Shown here: positions 25,259 through 36,039 of the stretch, in pieces | Layout of the letters: each line of letters begins with the position of its first letter | Numbering within the stretch: the first letter of the stretch is position 1 | From: Amaranthus tricolor | Lineage: Eukaryota > Streptophyta > Magnoliopsida > Caryophyllales > Amaranthaceae | Assembly: GCF_026212465.1 (NCBI RefSeq) | Contig: NC_080059.1 | Location: 7,997,311-8,061,310, forward strand | Direction: 5' to 3' | DNA length: 64,000 nucleotides | Notes under the pieces: model-generated | The model's database searches: none | What the model was told of the DNA's origin: nothing | The model's input: the letters and a program-made list of their open reading frames with translations, nothing else | Translations under genes and position numbers: made by a program

Positions 25259-28200
25259 ATGGCTTCTTTGTTCAAGGTGAGACCCTCCACCCAATATGTT
25301 ATTGTTTAATATGATTTAAATAATTGAGAAACAATTTGCGGTGTTAGAATCAAAATCACGGATGTGTTGCGTCACACTTTGCAATGTGAACTGTTAATTT
25401 TAAAATATTCACAAGGTTTTAAGAACAATATTTAAATTAAAGCTGATAGTAAACCTTTTAGAACCTTATGCATGTTAAAAAAGGATTATAATGGCTAGTA
25501 TTTGAGAATAACAACTATAATGGCGGTTACTCTATGAACTTGAATCACAATTTACGTAATGGGGTTTTGTGGAACTGTAAGCTCATACCGTTATGTAACA
25601 GAACGGCCTCATTTTTATTCCTTGTGCGGTAATAAAAAAGTTATTTTTGATCTCAATAAGGTTTGGATAGTTTCTAAGTTACTCGGGCTAGGGAGCATTT
25701 CCAATATCTATTTTAGATGACTATATCAATCACAAAATATTTTTCTTTGATAGGCCTTGAAAACGCCTTCAGGAATGCAAATTTCAATGTACTTGTTTCT
25801 TGATAAGCAGTACTTCATGCTTATTAAGCAAAAAGTTTTATCATTTTTGAACTTGCTTTTTATCTTCACTAGAGTTAGTTCTAACATACTTAATTCTGAA
25901 ATTTGTTCTAATTCTTATGGTAGAAATGGTTTATTACACGTAGAGCTGTTCAAAACAAACCCGACCCGAAAATCCGACTCGGAACCGATAATTACCCGAC
26001 CTGAAAAAATGTAAGTTTTTTAGGTTTACCGAACCGCAATTACCCGAACCGATACTTCACTCGAACCGTTTAATAACCGAAAAGGCCAAAATTGAACTTG
26101 AACTGCAACCGAATTTTATAACCGACATATAAACCTTAACCGATGTTACCCGAACTGAACAATGATCGACCATATTCAAATCCGACCCGAAGTATGCACG
26201 TAACCGAATGCAACCTGACTAAAACCGATTAAGATCGAACTGTTTTTAACCCGAACTGGTACAAACCCAAATTGATTATTAATCGAACTGTTTTTAACCC
26301 GAACTGATACCAACCCGAACCGATTCTTAATCGAACTGTTATAAATCCGAATCCAATTTCAGTTTTCTAATTATGATTTTTTGAATATTTGAAAACTAAT
26401 TTCTAATATTGAAAGATTGTAAACAAGTTTATATATAAATATTTTAGCAAATCAACTATAAACCAATAAGATTCCACCAATTCTTCAAGCTTTAAGCCCC
26501 AAAAATTTACATTCATCACTTATACATCCACCAAATTTAAATATATAAATATTAAGTTTTTAACCCCAAAAATTTACATCCATCACTTATACATCCACCA
26601 AAAATTTAAATATATGAATAAGCTATTAAAAATGAGTGACAAAGAAAAAATTTAGTCAATAATATTCAAAAACAATTTACATAAAGAACGAAAAAAAAAT
26701 TACATGAAAAAATTACATGAACAAAAAATTGCAGCTATTAACTAGTATTAGTAGATGTGGGCTGAATGAGCAACCTCGAAAGAGCAAGAGTCAGCAGCAG
26801 CTCAGCAGGTCTGTGCAGCAACAACAAACAATGTTTGTTCAACCAAGCTATAATAATATGGAAAAAGTAAGTTTAACACTGTAAGTTTACAAATAATCTT
26901 AACTCATACCCATGCCACAGAATAAATTATGATTGCAACTGCCCTTTGTAATGCGTTGCTGTACTCACTCAAATTACATTCATACTCCATATATCAAACA
27001 AGTAATATACAAAGGTACAATCGTAGATGAATCTAAAGAATTGCAACACAAAAAAGCCAAGAAAATACGAACTAATCGTAGGTACAATCCTAAACATTGA
27101 TCATTCCCTCAGCATCCATTGTTTTGCATATTTTCACAAGCAATTCAACCCATCAAGATGAAACCCAGAAGAAATTCAAAACCCATAAGCATAATCAAAC
27201 ATTCAGACTAAAACCTAAAAAGTAATAATATGGAAAAAGTAAGTTCATGTACATGGAAGAAGCTTGCAATGTTATTCATAATTAGCAACATATTTGGTTG
27301 GGTAAATTTCAAGTCCTTAGGTCAGTTTTAGAAATAAGCCACAAGATATACGTCAGATACATTTTAAGAGTATAATATCAAATCCCCTTTCTATGAATTT
27401 ATATCACAGATTCACAGTTATCCTTATTAGAAGTATCCATTACTATCTAAGATTTTATTTGAGTGTTTATATCCTTATGTGAACCTAACCAACTAAAACC
27501 AATCTCAGACATCATCATCATTATACACAAATGATTCTGAATAAAGATATACATAACTATCAACTATGTCTAAGTGTGTACTTACCATTAAGAATAACAA
27601 CTACAATTCACACTGCAAAACAAAAAGGCACTTCTATGGAGAAAATAAAAGAAAGAACACAAGTTCAATACAGATTAGATTGCATACAGAAGAGAATTGC
27701 ATACAGAAATTAAACTTTCATAAATACAGACTTCAATTACATGATGGGGCTCCTTCCAAAGCAGATAAGGTTGCATACAAAAGACAATTGAACTAAATCT
27801 TCATAAATACAGACTTCAAGCATGCCAAGAAAGTAAAAAATGACCCCAATGAATATAACTTTCAAAGACAATAGCATAAGCCCTTACCTTCCTTCACCAA
27901 ATTTAATCAAGTTCACAGCCTCCTCATCAATTTACTCAAAGCAAAACTCAATCAGTGTGTGCGGCTATGACGGTGAAGGTGAAGAAACTAGGGTTTCTTC
28001 GACTGCCTTAAGATTGTTGGGTATTTGGGCCGTGAGAGTGTGAAGTGTAAACTGCCGGAGATGAACGTGTTCTACCAGCCGGATTGGAGGAGAACGGATG
28101 GGATTGAAAGAGGGCCGCCGGTTTCAGTGAGAGGATGAAGAAGAGAGAGTTGGGTTAGGGTTTAGTCGAGCGGGATTTGGGAAATGAAGTATTGTATCAG

Positions 28201-29354
28201 GAATTCAGGATTCACTTTCAGGATGAGGAAAAGAACCAAATCCCTTCTTTATCCGGCGACGTGGCACAATCTTGACCACTGATAAGATATTACCATTATA
28301 AATCCAACGGCTTAAACCCGTTATCCGTGTGCTATCAATATAACCAATAACATTTTATCATCAAATTGGACAATTATATGATTATATCTAAAATAATTTA
28401 TTTGAGTAATATAAATATTTTATATCAAATATTAAATATTTTTATTATTGAATTTGGTCAAATTACATAATTTAGGCTATTTAATTCAAAGTAACAAAAA
28501 AGGTGGAGTACTACACTAGTTTCATTTACTATAATCTATAATAGATCGAATTATGATAAGTGAACTTTGAATTACGAATCTACGATCGATTATTAATAAT
28601 AGCCTATAAATTACTTTAGAGTTTAGAGTATTTAAGATCAATAATAACTAATAACTAATAGTAATAAGTAATAACATTGAGTTAACAGTCAAATGTCAAT
28701 GATAGTCTATAAGTCTATAACTATAACTCTATAAGTATAACTCTATAAGATAGTTTGTATTAGTTTTATTCACTCCAATAGATATAGTTCCAAACATTAT
28801 TAAGCTTTAAATTACATACGAATATACGATCAATTATTAGTGTAATAGATTTATTATTTTAAAGTATTCATGGTCACTAATAAGTATAAATACATAATAT
28901 CATATAAAATGGTTATGATTACTATTAATCTAATTCACTTTATTATATATAATAAGTTTCAATTATCAAACTTAGAAATACAATCGATTATTAGTGTAAT
29001 AGAGTAATATATATTCTAATAGCTTATACTCCCTCTAATTAAAAAACAAATGTCTCATTTGGAATTTGCATAAATTCTCCTCTAGTAATATATTCTAAAT
29101 TTCTAATAGGTTAATTACAAGCCTAAAAAGAAATCGAGATAATTACTCTGAATTGAAGAGACTATTAGTTTATACTTTAGAGTACTCAATAAGACAATAA
29201 GTCAATAACGCTAATAAGTCTAAGTACGTAACTAATAGCCTACGAGATAGTTTAGATTATTCTTATTCATTCAAACAAATCGAGTTTCGATTATTGAGTT
29301 TTAATATTCAACCAATTATCAAAAGTAGCAACATGATGCATTATTAAATAAAAG

Positions 29355-29434
<80 letters not shown>

Positions 29435-32400
29435 ATTGAAATAAATTGATTTGCCATAAAATGAGCATACATCAATTAAAAACCCGACTATTAACTTATT
29501 TCGATATTGACCCGATCGATAGTTGTCCGTAACCGATAACTACTCGAAAAATAAAGCTCGAACCCGATCTGTACCCGAAAAAACCGAACCAATTAGTAAT
29601 CGATGACAACCCGAGACCGATTGACACTCGACACGAACTTCAACCGACACCGAACTGATGCTAACCCGATAGCTTGAATAACCGATCTCCAACCGAACCG
29701 TGACTAACCGACTCGACCCGCGTGTGACCCGTTGTAACACACAGCCGAAAAATAACCGATTTGAAATGCAACCGAACCGAATAACACCCGTCCGAAACCG
29801 ACCCGATCAACCGAATGAACACCTCTAATTACACGCATATCATTTTAGAACAGATATTCTGTTTCATTGTTATCTTGCTGAACTGATTTCCCTTTAGTCT
29901 AATATTTGTATATGAAGAGATTATTGGTATCTATAAGATACAGCTATGCTACTAATTGGGCGATGAATAATTTTGTTGATACATGGTAAATACTATCGGT
30001 TGGAACTAACCTTGAACAATCATTTAACTTGAACTTTTTGATCTTATAATTGCAAAGCGTTGGTGTTGCCCTGCGTCGTTATTTTCTCTTGAATTTATGG
30101 TTTATAAAGTTGTACATTTGTTGGTCTTTAATGTTCTGTGACCTTTTTATACTAATTATTTGCATCGTAGGATCTAAATAAGCTCTCAGCTTATAGAGAT
30201 AGGAGATTTCTTGGGAATCAAGAAGAATTTGAGGAAGCACTAAAGAACTCAACAACTGTTTATGTTGGAAACATGTCTTTCTATACAACAGAAGAGCAAG
30301 TTTATGAGCTATTTTCTCGAGTAGGAGAGTTAAAAAAGATTATCATGGGTTTGGATAAGAATTCAAAAACCCCTTGTGGATTTTGTTTTGTATTGTAAGG
30401 ACCACTGACCACATCTCTTCATAGTTGTTTGCTTTAAATGTATTGTAGATTTTGTAATCTGTACTAGTTATTCTTTGACACAAGCAGATTGTATGACATG
30501 TTTCCCAAAGATGAAAGTTATCTTTTTTTTTTCCAACCCCTTTTTCTTCTTGCTCTTAAATCACCGTGCTTTTGAAATCTCTCATTATGTACTTGTATCT
30601 GAATATCAACTTTTGGTTTCAAATATTACTTGGCATAAGTTTGTGATTTGTTATTTGCATAAAATTTGAACTGATTGATCTTTTTTGTCGGTCATTATGT
30701 TAGATACTACTCTAGAGAAGACACTGAGGATGCAGTAAAATATATAAGTGGGACAATTCTTGATGATCGCCCTATTCGTGTGGACTTTGACTGGGGTTTC
30801 CAAGAGGGCAGACAATGGGGACGCGGTCGAAGTGGTGGTCAGGTATGTTGTTCACTTTCATTTAGTTTCTCCATGTAGTTCAGGACTTCAGGCCTTGTTT
30901 TCTGGTTATGCTTATATTGCCCATTTTTGCAGGTGCGTGATGAATATCGTACTGATTATGATCCTGATATCCTTTTTCAAGTTTTTACTTTATGACAACG
31001 AATTCTATTCATTTTTTGGGTTTATGCTAGGCGATTTATTGATACCGAAAAATGTTTTAAGGGGAATGGAATATTGAGAAAGGAAAGGATTAGCTTGGGG
31101 AATCTGGAACCAGTAAATATTTATCCTTATTGGCTCATGGAGAAGTTTGGTAATTGTTTCTGTGTTGTTCAGATCTTGTGGGGCTGTTGGATACTTGAAT
31201 GTACGCAACCTTATCCTTGTAATATGAAAGAGGTTGTTCCAATTGACCCTTGATAGTAAACATGAGCAGATAATAAATGAGCCATGTTACTATAGTAAAT
31301 CATAATTTGAAACCGAAGAACTATATATCTTGTACTATAATGCTGGACACAACAATATTAAAAACTGAGACTTCTTTAAATGCACTTAACATTGAAGAAT
31401 TTGTTTAACATTGCTTGTTACTTTTTGTTTAGTATTCCTTAACATTATCAAGCCAAATGCTGCATTTATTAGAGGAAGATTAGCTCTGACCTCTGATAGT
31501 GTTTGAAATATATTACACCAGGCACTAACGACTGCAATGCATTTTAAAGTCTACCCTCTCTCTTGGTGCAGATAATGCTTGGGTTTTTGTGGCCGTAAGG
31601 CCCTTAACCCTATTTGTGTGTGCTTTTTACCAATCCAGCTTACTGGTGTAAATTTATACAAGTTTTATATTCTTATTAAGAGAAGATTGACTGTAGTAAA
31701 ATAATACGCTTTAGATGGTAGCTGATCTGTCATGTGGTGAAAATTAGTTTTGTTTCCTTGACAAGTTTAACGAAGAGGTGGTTATGGAAAATTGGTCCAG
31801 AGAGAGCTTGAGGCTCCAAGGACACTTGTAGATTATGCTTCTGGATCTCTGGGAGCTTTTCAGCCAGCTATGCCATCCCGCTGTAAGTTCCTTGATCCCT
31901 TTTTTTGTCAGGATATCTTGCATCCTCTGTGTATTTGTGTTTGATTCCACAATGCACGGAATCAAAGGAGTCAAATAAAGGCTTAAAATTTTATAAAGTT
32001 CAACAATAACACATGGCTATTACATGATTGGTCTTGCTATTAATGTTTGTCTTCATATGGTGAATGATGTGGTGAGTATCACTCATGGGGCAATTAAATA
32101 ATGAATATGCAGATGGTAGACATGAAAGGAACCATGGTCATGGTGGCTCTTATCGGCATGGCAGAGGTAGCTCCCGCCTAAGTATCTTTCACACTGCATC
32201 TTTGTTTATTTAATATCACTAAATTGTTTTATCTTCTGTAATGAAAGATTTTCATCGAAAGCGACATCGTGAGGATGATCGTCATCTTTCTGTTGATATG
32301 CCAAAGAGAAATGAGCATGAACAACGTAGAAAGACTGATCATGAATCTAGACCTGTGAGTTTTGTGTTTCCTTTAAACTTTGCCTATTTTCTAGTTTTTT

Positions 32401-32670
32401 TCTTCTGCAATGGCTTGATCAACATAGAAGTAGAAGCCTTATTATACAATCTCGAGTTGTAAAAATAAACAGCTACATCTGGCTTTTTTGCCATTAAAAG
32501 GCAGAGGGGGTAAACCACAGTCTCTTTTTCTGTTGAGTGTGCTAATATGCAAAAGATGTCATTTTGATGCCTGCCTTTGTCTCTTGCATTTGCAGGAGAA
32601 AAACCCACGTTTCCGTGAAAGTGGAGACTCTGATGATGACGAAGAAGACGATGATAAGCGTCGCACTTAG
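25259..32670 (+). CDS. CBP20: Nuclear cap-binding protein subunit 2 (CBP20)
   Basis: Eight coding exons: 25259-25276, 30171-30394, 30704-30842, 30933-30966, 31772-31882, 32113-32166, 32248-32354, 32596-32670. They sum to 762 nt (253 aa), close to the Arabidopsis protein. MASLFK starts the protein. The RRM follows, with RNP2 VYVGNMSFY (about 36-44) and RNP1 within [12 protein letters not shown]. Tyr14 and Tyr37 correspond to the cap-stacking tyrosines. Then come [35 protein letters not shown], a Gly/His stretch and a basic tail with RKRHREDD. With CBP80 it binds the m7G cap in the nucleus and acts in splicing, miRNA processing and ABA response. Intron 4 is AT-AC (U12 type) and intron 1 holds a hAT element. 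All exon joins keep frame. Confidence 0.95.
27880..28270 (-). other. Gene-like promoter/5' exon carried by the hAT element
   Basis: This GC-richer island stands out from its surroundings. Read on the minus strand it resembles a plant promoter and 5' leader: GATTGTGCCACGTCGCCGG, a pyrimidine-rich leader (AACTCTCTCTTCTTC), AGGGTTT-type words, then GAAGGTAAGGGC, a plausible splice donor near 27885. I cannot name a product. Farther along the same strand a patch near 26760-26830 is again GC-richer. This would fit a host gene fragment captured by the element. Confidence 0.35.
29359..29429. repeat. (AT)n microsatellite, about 71 bp
   Basis: An AT dinucleotide run within the hAT-like element, just before its right subterminal repeats. 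Confidence 0.95.
30967..31771 (+). other. AT-AC U12-type intron of CBP20
   Basis: The intron starts ATATCCTTTT directly after exon 4 and ends TTTAAC before exon 5. TTCCTTGAC at 31754-31762 matches the U12 branch site, with the branch A at 31761, ten nt from the intron end. The join gives ...DYDPGRGGYGK in frame, as in CBP20 proteins. The Arabidopsis CBP20 gene is known to carry a U12-type intron, so this position is probably conserved. Length is 805 nt. Confidence 0.93.
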
Positions 32671-32900
32671 GCAAACTAGGTAATTGCTGAAACAATTGTG
32701 TGATGATTCAAGCTCAAGAAAGCTTGAGAGTGATCTTATTGTAACTTCTGTTATTTTGATAGTTTTAAATCTCTGAACATCAGTTTAAGTATGACTAAGA
32801 CAATCCCAAATACTTGTTTGTGCAGCAAAACAGTGTGAAGAGGGGCAACACATTACAATCTTGATCTCAATTTGCACATGAATTTTGTCTTTGATTTGGA
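32671..32900 (+). other. CBP20 3' UTR with a possible intron
   Basis: Nine nt after the stop codon is a donor-like GTAATTG (32680), and TTTGTGCAG ends at 32825, giving a possible 3' UTR intron of 146 nt. Because the junction would sit less than 50 nt after the stop, it would not be expected to trigger nonsense-mediated decay. The poly(A) site was not identified. Confidence 0.4.
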
Positions 32901-33544
32901 ATTCCTCTTCTTGAAGGTCTTAGATACTACGATCTTTTTTGGTATCGACCATGAGGAAGGTAGGCACCTTGTACCATTTTTAATCCTTAAAGAATATCAT
33001 TTGTGCTAGTGTGTGCAGATCCTTTATCTGGAATCGTAGTGTCTTATATCTCTGGTCTAGTTAGCCGATTCGCTATAGCTTCACTAGCATTTTTGGTTTC
33101 GGATTTGTGATCCAATATAATGGTAGAATCATTGTGCTATAGCGGCCAAAGTACCGTTCCATGACCAAAGTATTTGTAGGATTTGTGAAGATTCGGACAT
33201 TCTAAAATTAACAAGTGAAATAATTTCTGGATTGAAGGTTTCTAAAGTGTGCTGTTACTAAGGTTTCGTTTCACCAAATTAATTTTGGTTGGAAATTAGA
33301 GGCTGATTATCCCTACAAAAGATACACTCAAATATTAAATTTTTGTTTGGCATGAACTCCATGGACAATGATCCTTTACAAATTACAACCCATCTAATCT
33401 TTTGAAGATATCCATTTGCCTGGCTTTTTCCTACTCTTTAAAGGGATATCAGAAGTATACTTATCTTGAAATTGGGCTTCTAATGGGTGAAGTACTTGCC
33501 ATATTATGAACATATTCTCTGCATTTTTAACAATTTGTTTGGAT

Positions 33545-33727
33545 TAGAGGTGTTTAAAACATACTTGATGACCCGATATTTATTCGATCTTGACACCGAA
33601 CCTGATTTAACCCGACTTAAAAATGAATTTAAAATAATGTAAAGATCAATGTCGACACAAGACCAGATTTAACCGACTTGTAACACCCGAATCAAAATTG
33701 ACCCGATAATCTGAATGAATACCTGTA
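33545..33727. mobile_element. Short hAT MITE related to the intron 1 element
   Basis: The left end is TAGAGGTGTTTAA and the right end, read on the other strand, TACAGGTATTCATTC. The right part CCCGATAATCTGAATGAATACC mirrors the end of the 3.9-kb element (CCCGATCAACCGAATGAACACC), and the body has the same ACCCGA words. Flanks GTTTGGAT and GTCTAGAT agree at 6 of 8 bases, a decayed 8-bp duplication. Confidence 0.6.
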
Positions 33728-33845
33728 GTCTAGATCAAAAATTAAGGAAGAAAAGAGAGGGGAGGGAGCAAATAATGAGGGAGTCTTTTTTTTTTCACGA
33801 AAGCGGAGGGAAAGGAAAAGAAAAAATGATCACGATGTTATTTTT

Positions 33846-34015
33846 CTATTAAGACTTATTTTCTATACTCAAATTATTGTGTGAGACAGTATTTCCGAGA
33901 GATGTACTATATATGGGCTAAATAGCCCAATTAATACAAAATATAGAGAATTGAAGATTTGGACTTCTTATTTTGAGGTCGTCTCTTTAAGAGACGGTCT
34001 CTTACAAGAATAATT
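33846..34015. mobile_element. MITE of the GAGAC/GTCTC-end family
   Basis: It contains TTGTGTGAGACAGTATTTCC, GTACTATATATGGGCTAAAT and, at the other end, GAGGTCGTCTCTTTAAGAGACGGTCTCTTAC. Parts recur at 3335, 15800 and 35300. The terminal blocks are imperfectly inverted. Superfamily not determined. Confidence 0.5.
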
Positions 34016-35299
34016 GTTTTTTTTATAATAATTAATAAAATTAAGAAACATAATCTCTTTGAAAACCGTTCTTTTTAAGTCCTTATATGCAAAATTGCTA
34101 GAGATTGCCTTTAATTTTTTTGATTTTTCATTTATCAATCCAAACAAGACATAAGAGATTGCCTTCAATTCTATTTAGAGGTGATTGTTAGAGATTTTCT
34201 ATCATTTTTATTTGGGCAAGTTGGGAAAACTTGCATGTAATTAGTAAAATTTTTATCCTACTTAAAATTGATTTGAAAACCGAACAAAAACTGGCAGGTA
34301 GTCTTAAGAAAGTTTTGACCCGTATTTAAAATTGACTCAACTTGAAAAATTCAAAAAAAACGCTGAAATCCAACCAATATTCAAATCCGATTATTCTGAC
34401 TTGATATACTATTTTCAAACTTTTCTAATCATGTTACTTTTTTTTTTATTGCCATTTACTATATTTTTGTTACTTTGCAATTTTTTCTTTTTGTTAAAGT
34501 TTTTAAAATGGTATATTGATCCTTTTTGATAAGAATTTATTTACTGAAAAAAAAATTTCTTTAAATCCTTTTTGATACAAAATATTCTTACAACTATGTT
34601 TTTGTTTTTTTCTAAAAAAATCATAACAAAGTATCTTATGCAATTTTCATCCCTTTGTATAAAACTATAATACATTTATGACTAATAATGATTTTTTAAT
34701 ATATTTTCATTAATCGAACAACCAAAAATATGAGATATGGGCTAGTTGTAAAAGAATTAGGTTTTTAGGAATATGGCTTTTTTATTTAAGAGAATTAAAA
34801 TAAATTTTAACTATTCGATAACAGGATATGCCGCAAAATGGTTGAAGACTCGAAGAAGGAATAGGTTGAATGGTAAGGAAATTAGGTTTTTAGGAATTAC
34901 TCTTGGTTTTTATAAAATAAATGTAAAATGGTCATCTGAGTTGGATATGTGTCTTAAATGTGGGATGTAAACTCAAACTTTAAGATTATGAACTCAACTC
35001 CAACACAAATTTTTAGGGTTCAAAATAGGTAAATTCAGACCTTTAAATTGCGGTTGGATCGGCTCTAGATCCTTGAGTCCAAGGTCCAAGATAAATTTCT
35101 AATTGCAAATATTTTTTTATACTCGTGTTGGAATATCTTTTTTATTTTTTATTTTTATTTATCACTATTGTTGCCTTGTTGGCTATCCTCTTCCTCCTTG
35201 ATCTATCCTCACTATACAGGCAATATGAGCATAAGGGTTCAGATTGAGCGTACGACTTAGTAAGAAACTTCACAAATAATACCCTAGAAAAAAAAATTA

Positions 35300-35420
35300 C
35301 GAATTATTGTACGAGATGGTCTCATCGAGAGTTATAGGTTAAATAGTTCATTTAATTTTATATTATAAAAAATAATCTCTTTATTTAAAATCGTCTTTTC
35401 AAGAAATGTTCTCCCACCAG
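35300..35420. mobile_element. MITE relic of the GAGAC/GTCTC-end family
   Basis: ATTGTACGAGATGGTCTCATCG followed by GGTTAAATAGTTCATTTAAT and AAATCGTCTTTTCAAGAAATG matches the layout of the 33846 copy. It is degenerate. Confidence 0.45.
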
Positions 35421-35965
35421 AATATTTCAATAAACTTGAAATAATGACTTGAGTTGACATGAAATCCAACATGATTTGGCACATCAACATGTCAAGTTGA
35501 GTGAGCTCATATCGACTTGATACACATACACTCTTTAGTAACTTTATACTTATGCAACAATTGTCCTCTGGATATATTTCATTAATTGATTCTAATTTGT
35601 ATATTATTCTTAATTTATAATTTATTCGTTCGTTTAATTGCAAGAGTTAATAATATTAACTTTTTTATAATTTTTATCATGTATAATTAAAGATATTAAG
35701 AATTAAATAAATACCTCAGATAATGAGAAAAAGTAAAATGTAATAAAATTTTAAGAGTTATATTTTTAAAATTAATAGAGATAATCATACATTTCAGTAT
35801 TTCATATTCCAAATTTTTTTGAATAAAATATTACTCATTAGTTAATTTTGGGTAACTAAATTGGTGAGATCAAGGAATTAAATGAGATGAAAGTAAGATT
35901 AGAGTCTAAGAAACAATTCTCAAACTCTGATATCACAAGATGAAGTATCTTGATGAACAAATAAC

Positions 35966-36039
35966 TGTAACACCCCAGAATTTCCGACCCCTTAACGAAA
36001 CCAAAACTGTAAAGGACGGGAGGAAATTCGGGTGTTACA
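35966..36039. repeat. Foldback at the end of solo LTR copy 1
   Basis: The outer end TGTAACACCCCAGAATTTCC is matched in inverted form by GGAAATTCGGGTGTTACA ending at 36039, so the last 74 bp could fold into a hairpin. Copy 2 at 60.3 kb lacks the inner arm. Confidence 0.75.

Larger units (their letters stand above)
25941..29827. mobile_element. hAT-like element, 3.9 kb, inside CBP20 intron 1
   Basis: The left end is TAGAGCTGTTCA and the right end, read on the other strand, TAGAGGTGTTCA: 12-bp terminal inverted repeats with one mismatch. ATTACACG flanks both sides (25933-25940 and 29828-29835), an exact 8-bp hAT-type duplication. Both subterminal regions (to about 26350, and about 29480-29815) are packed with short ACCCGA/AACCGA words, all on the plus strand. 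No transposase is seen, so it is non-autonomous. A 183-bp relative lies at 33545-33727. Confidence 0.85.
32901..35965. other. Intergenic DNA with small transposon relics
   Basis: There is no gene. It contains the hAT MITE at 33545-33727 and MITE-like pieces at about 33846-34015 and 35300-35420. From about 35880 the sequence is the left part of a retroelement-like repeat that resumes at 38805. The rest is AT-rich and unassigned. Confidence 0.5.

Noticed and set aside
32384..32695. 103-aa minus-strand frame
   Set aside because: It overlaps CBP20 exon 8 and its intron in antisense, with no family similarity.
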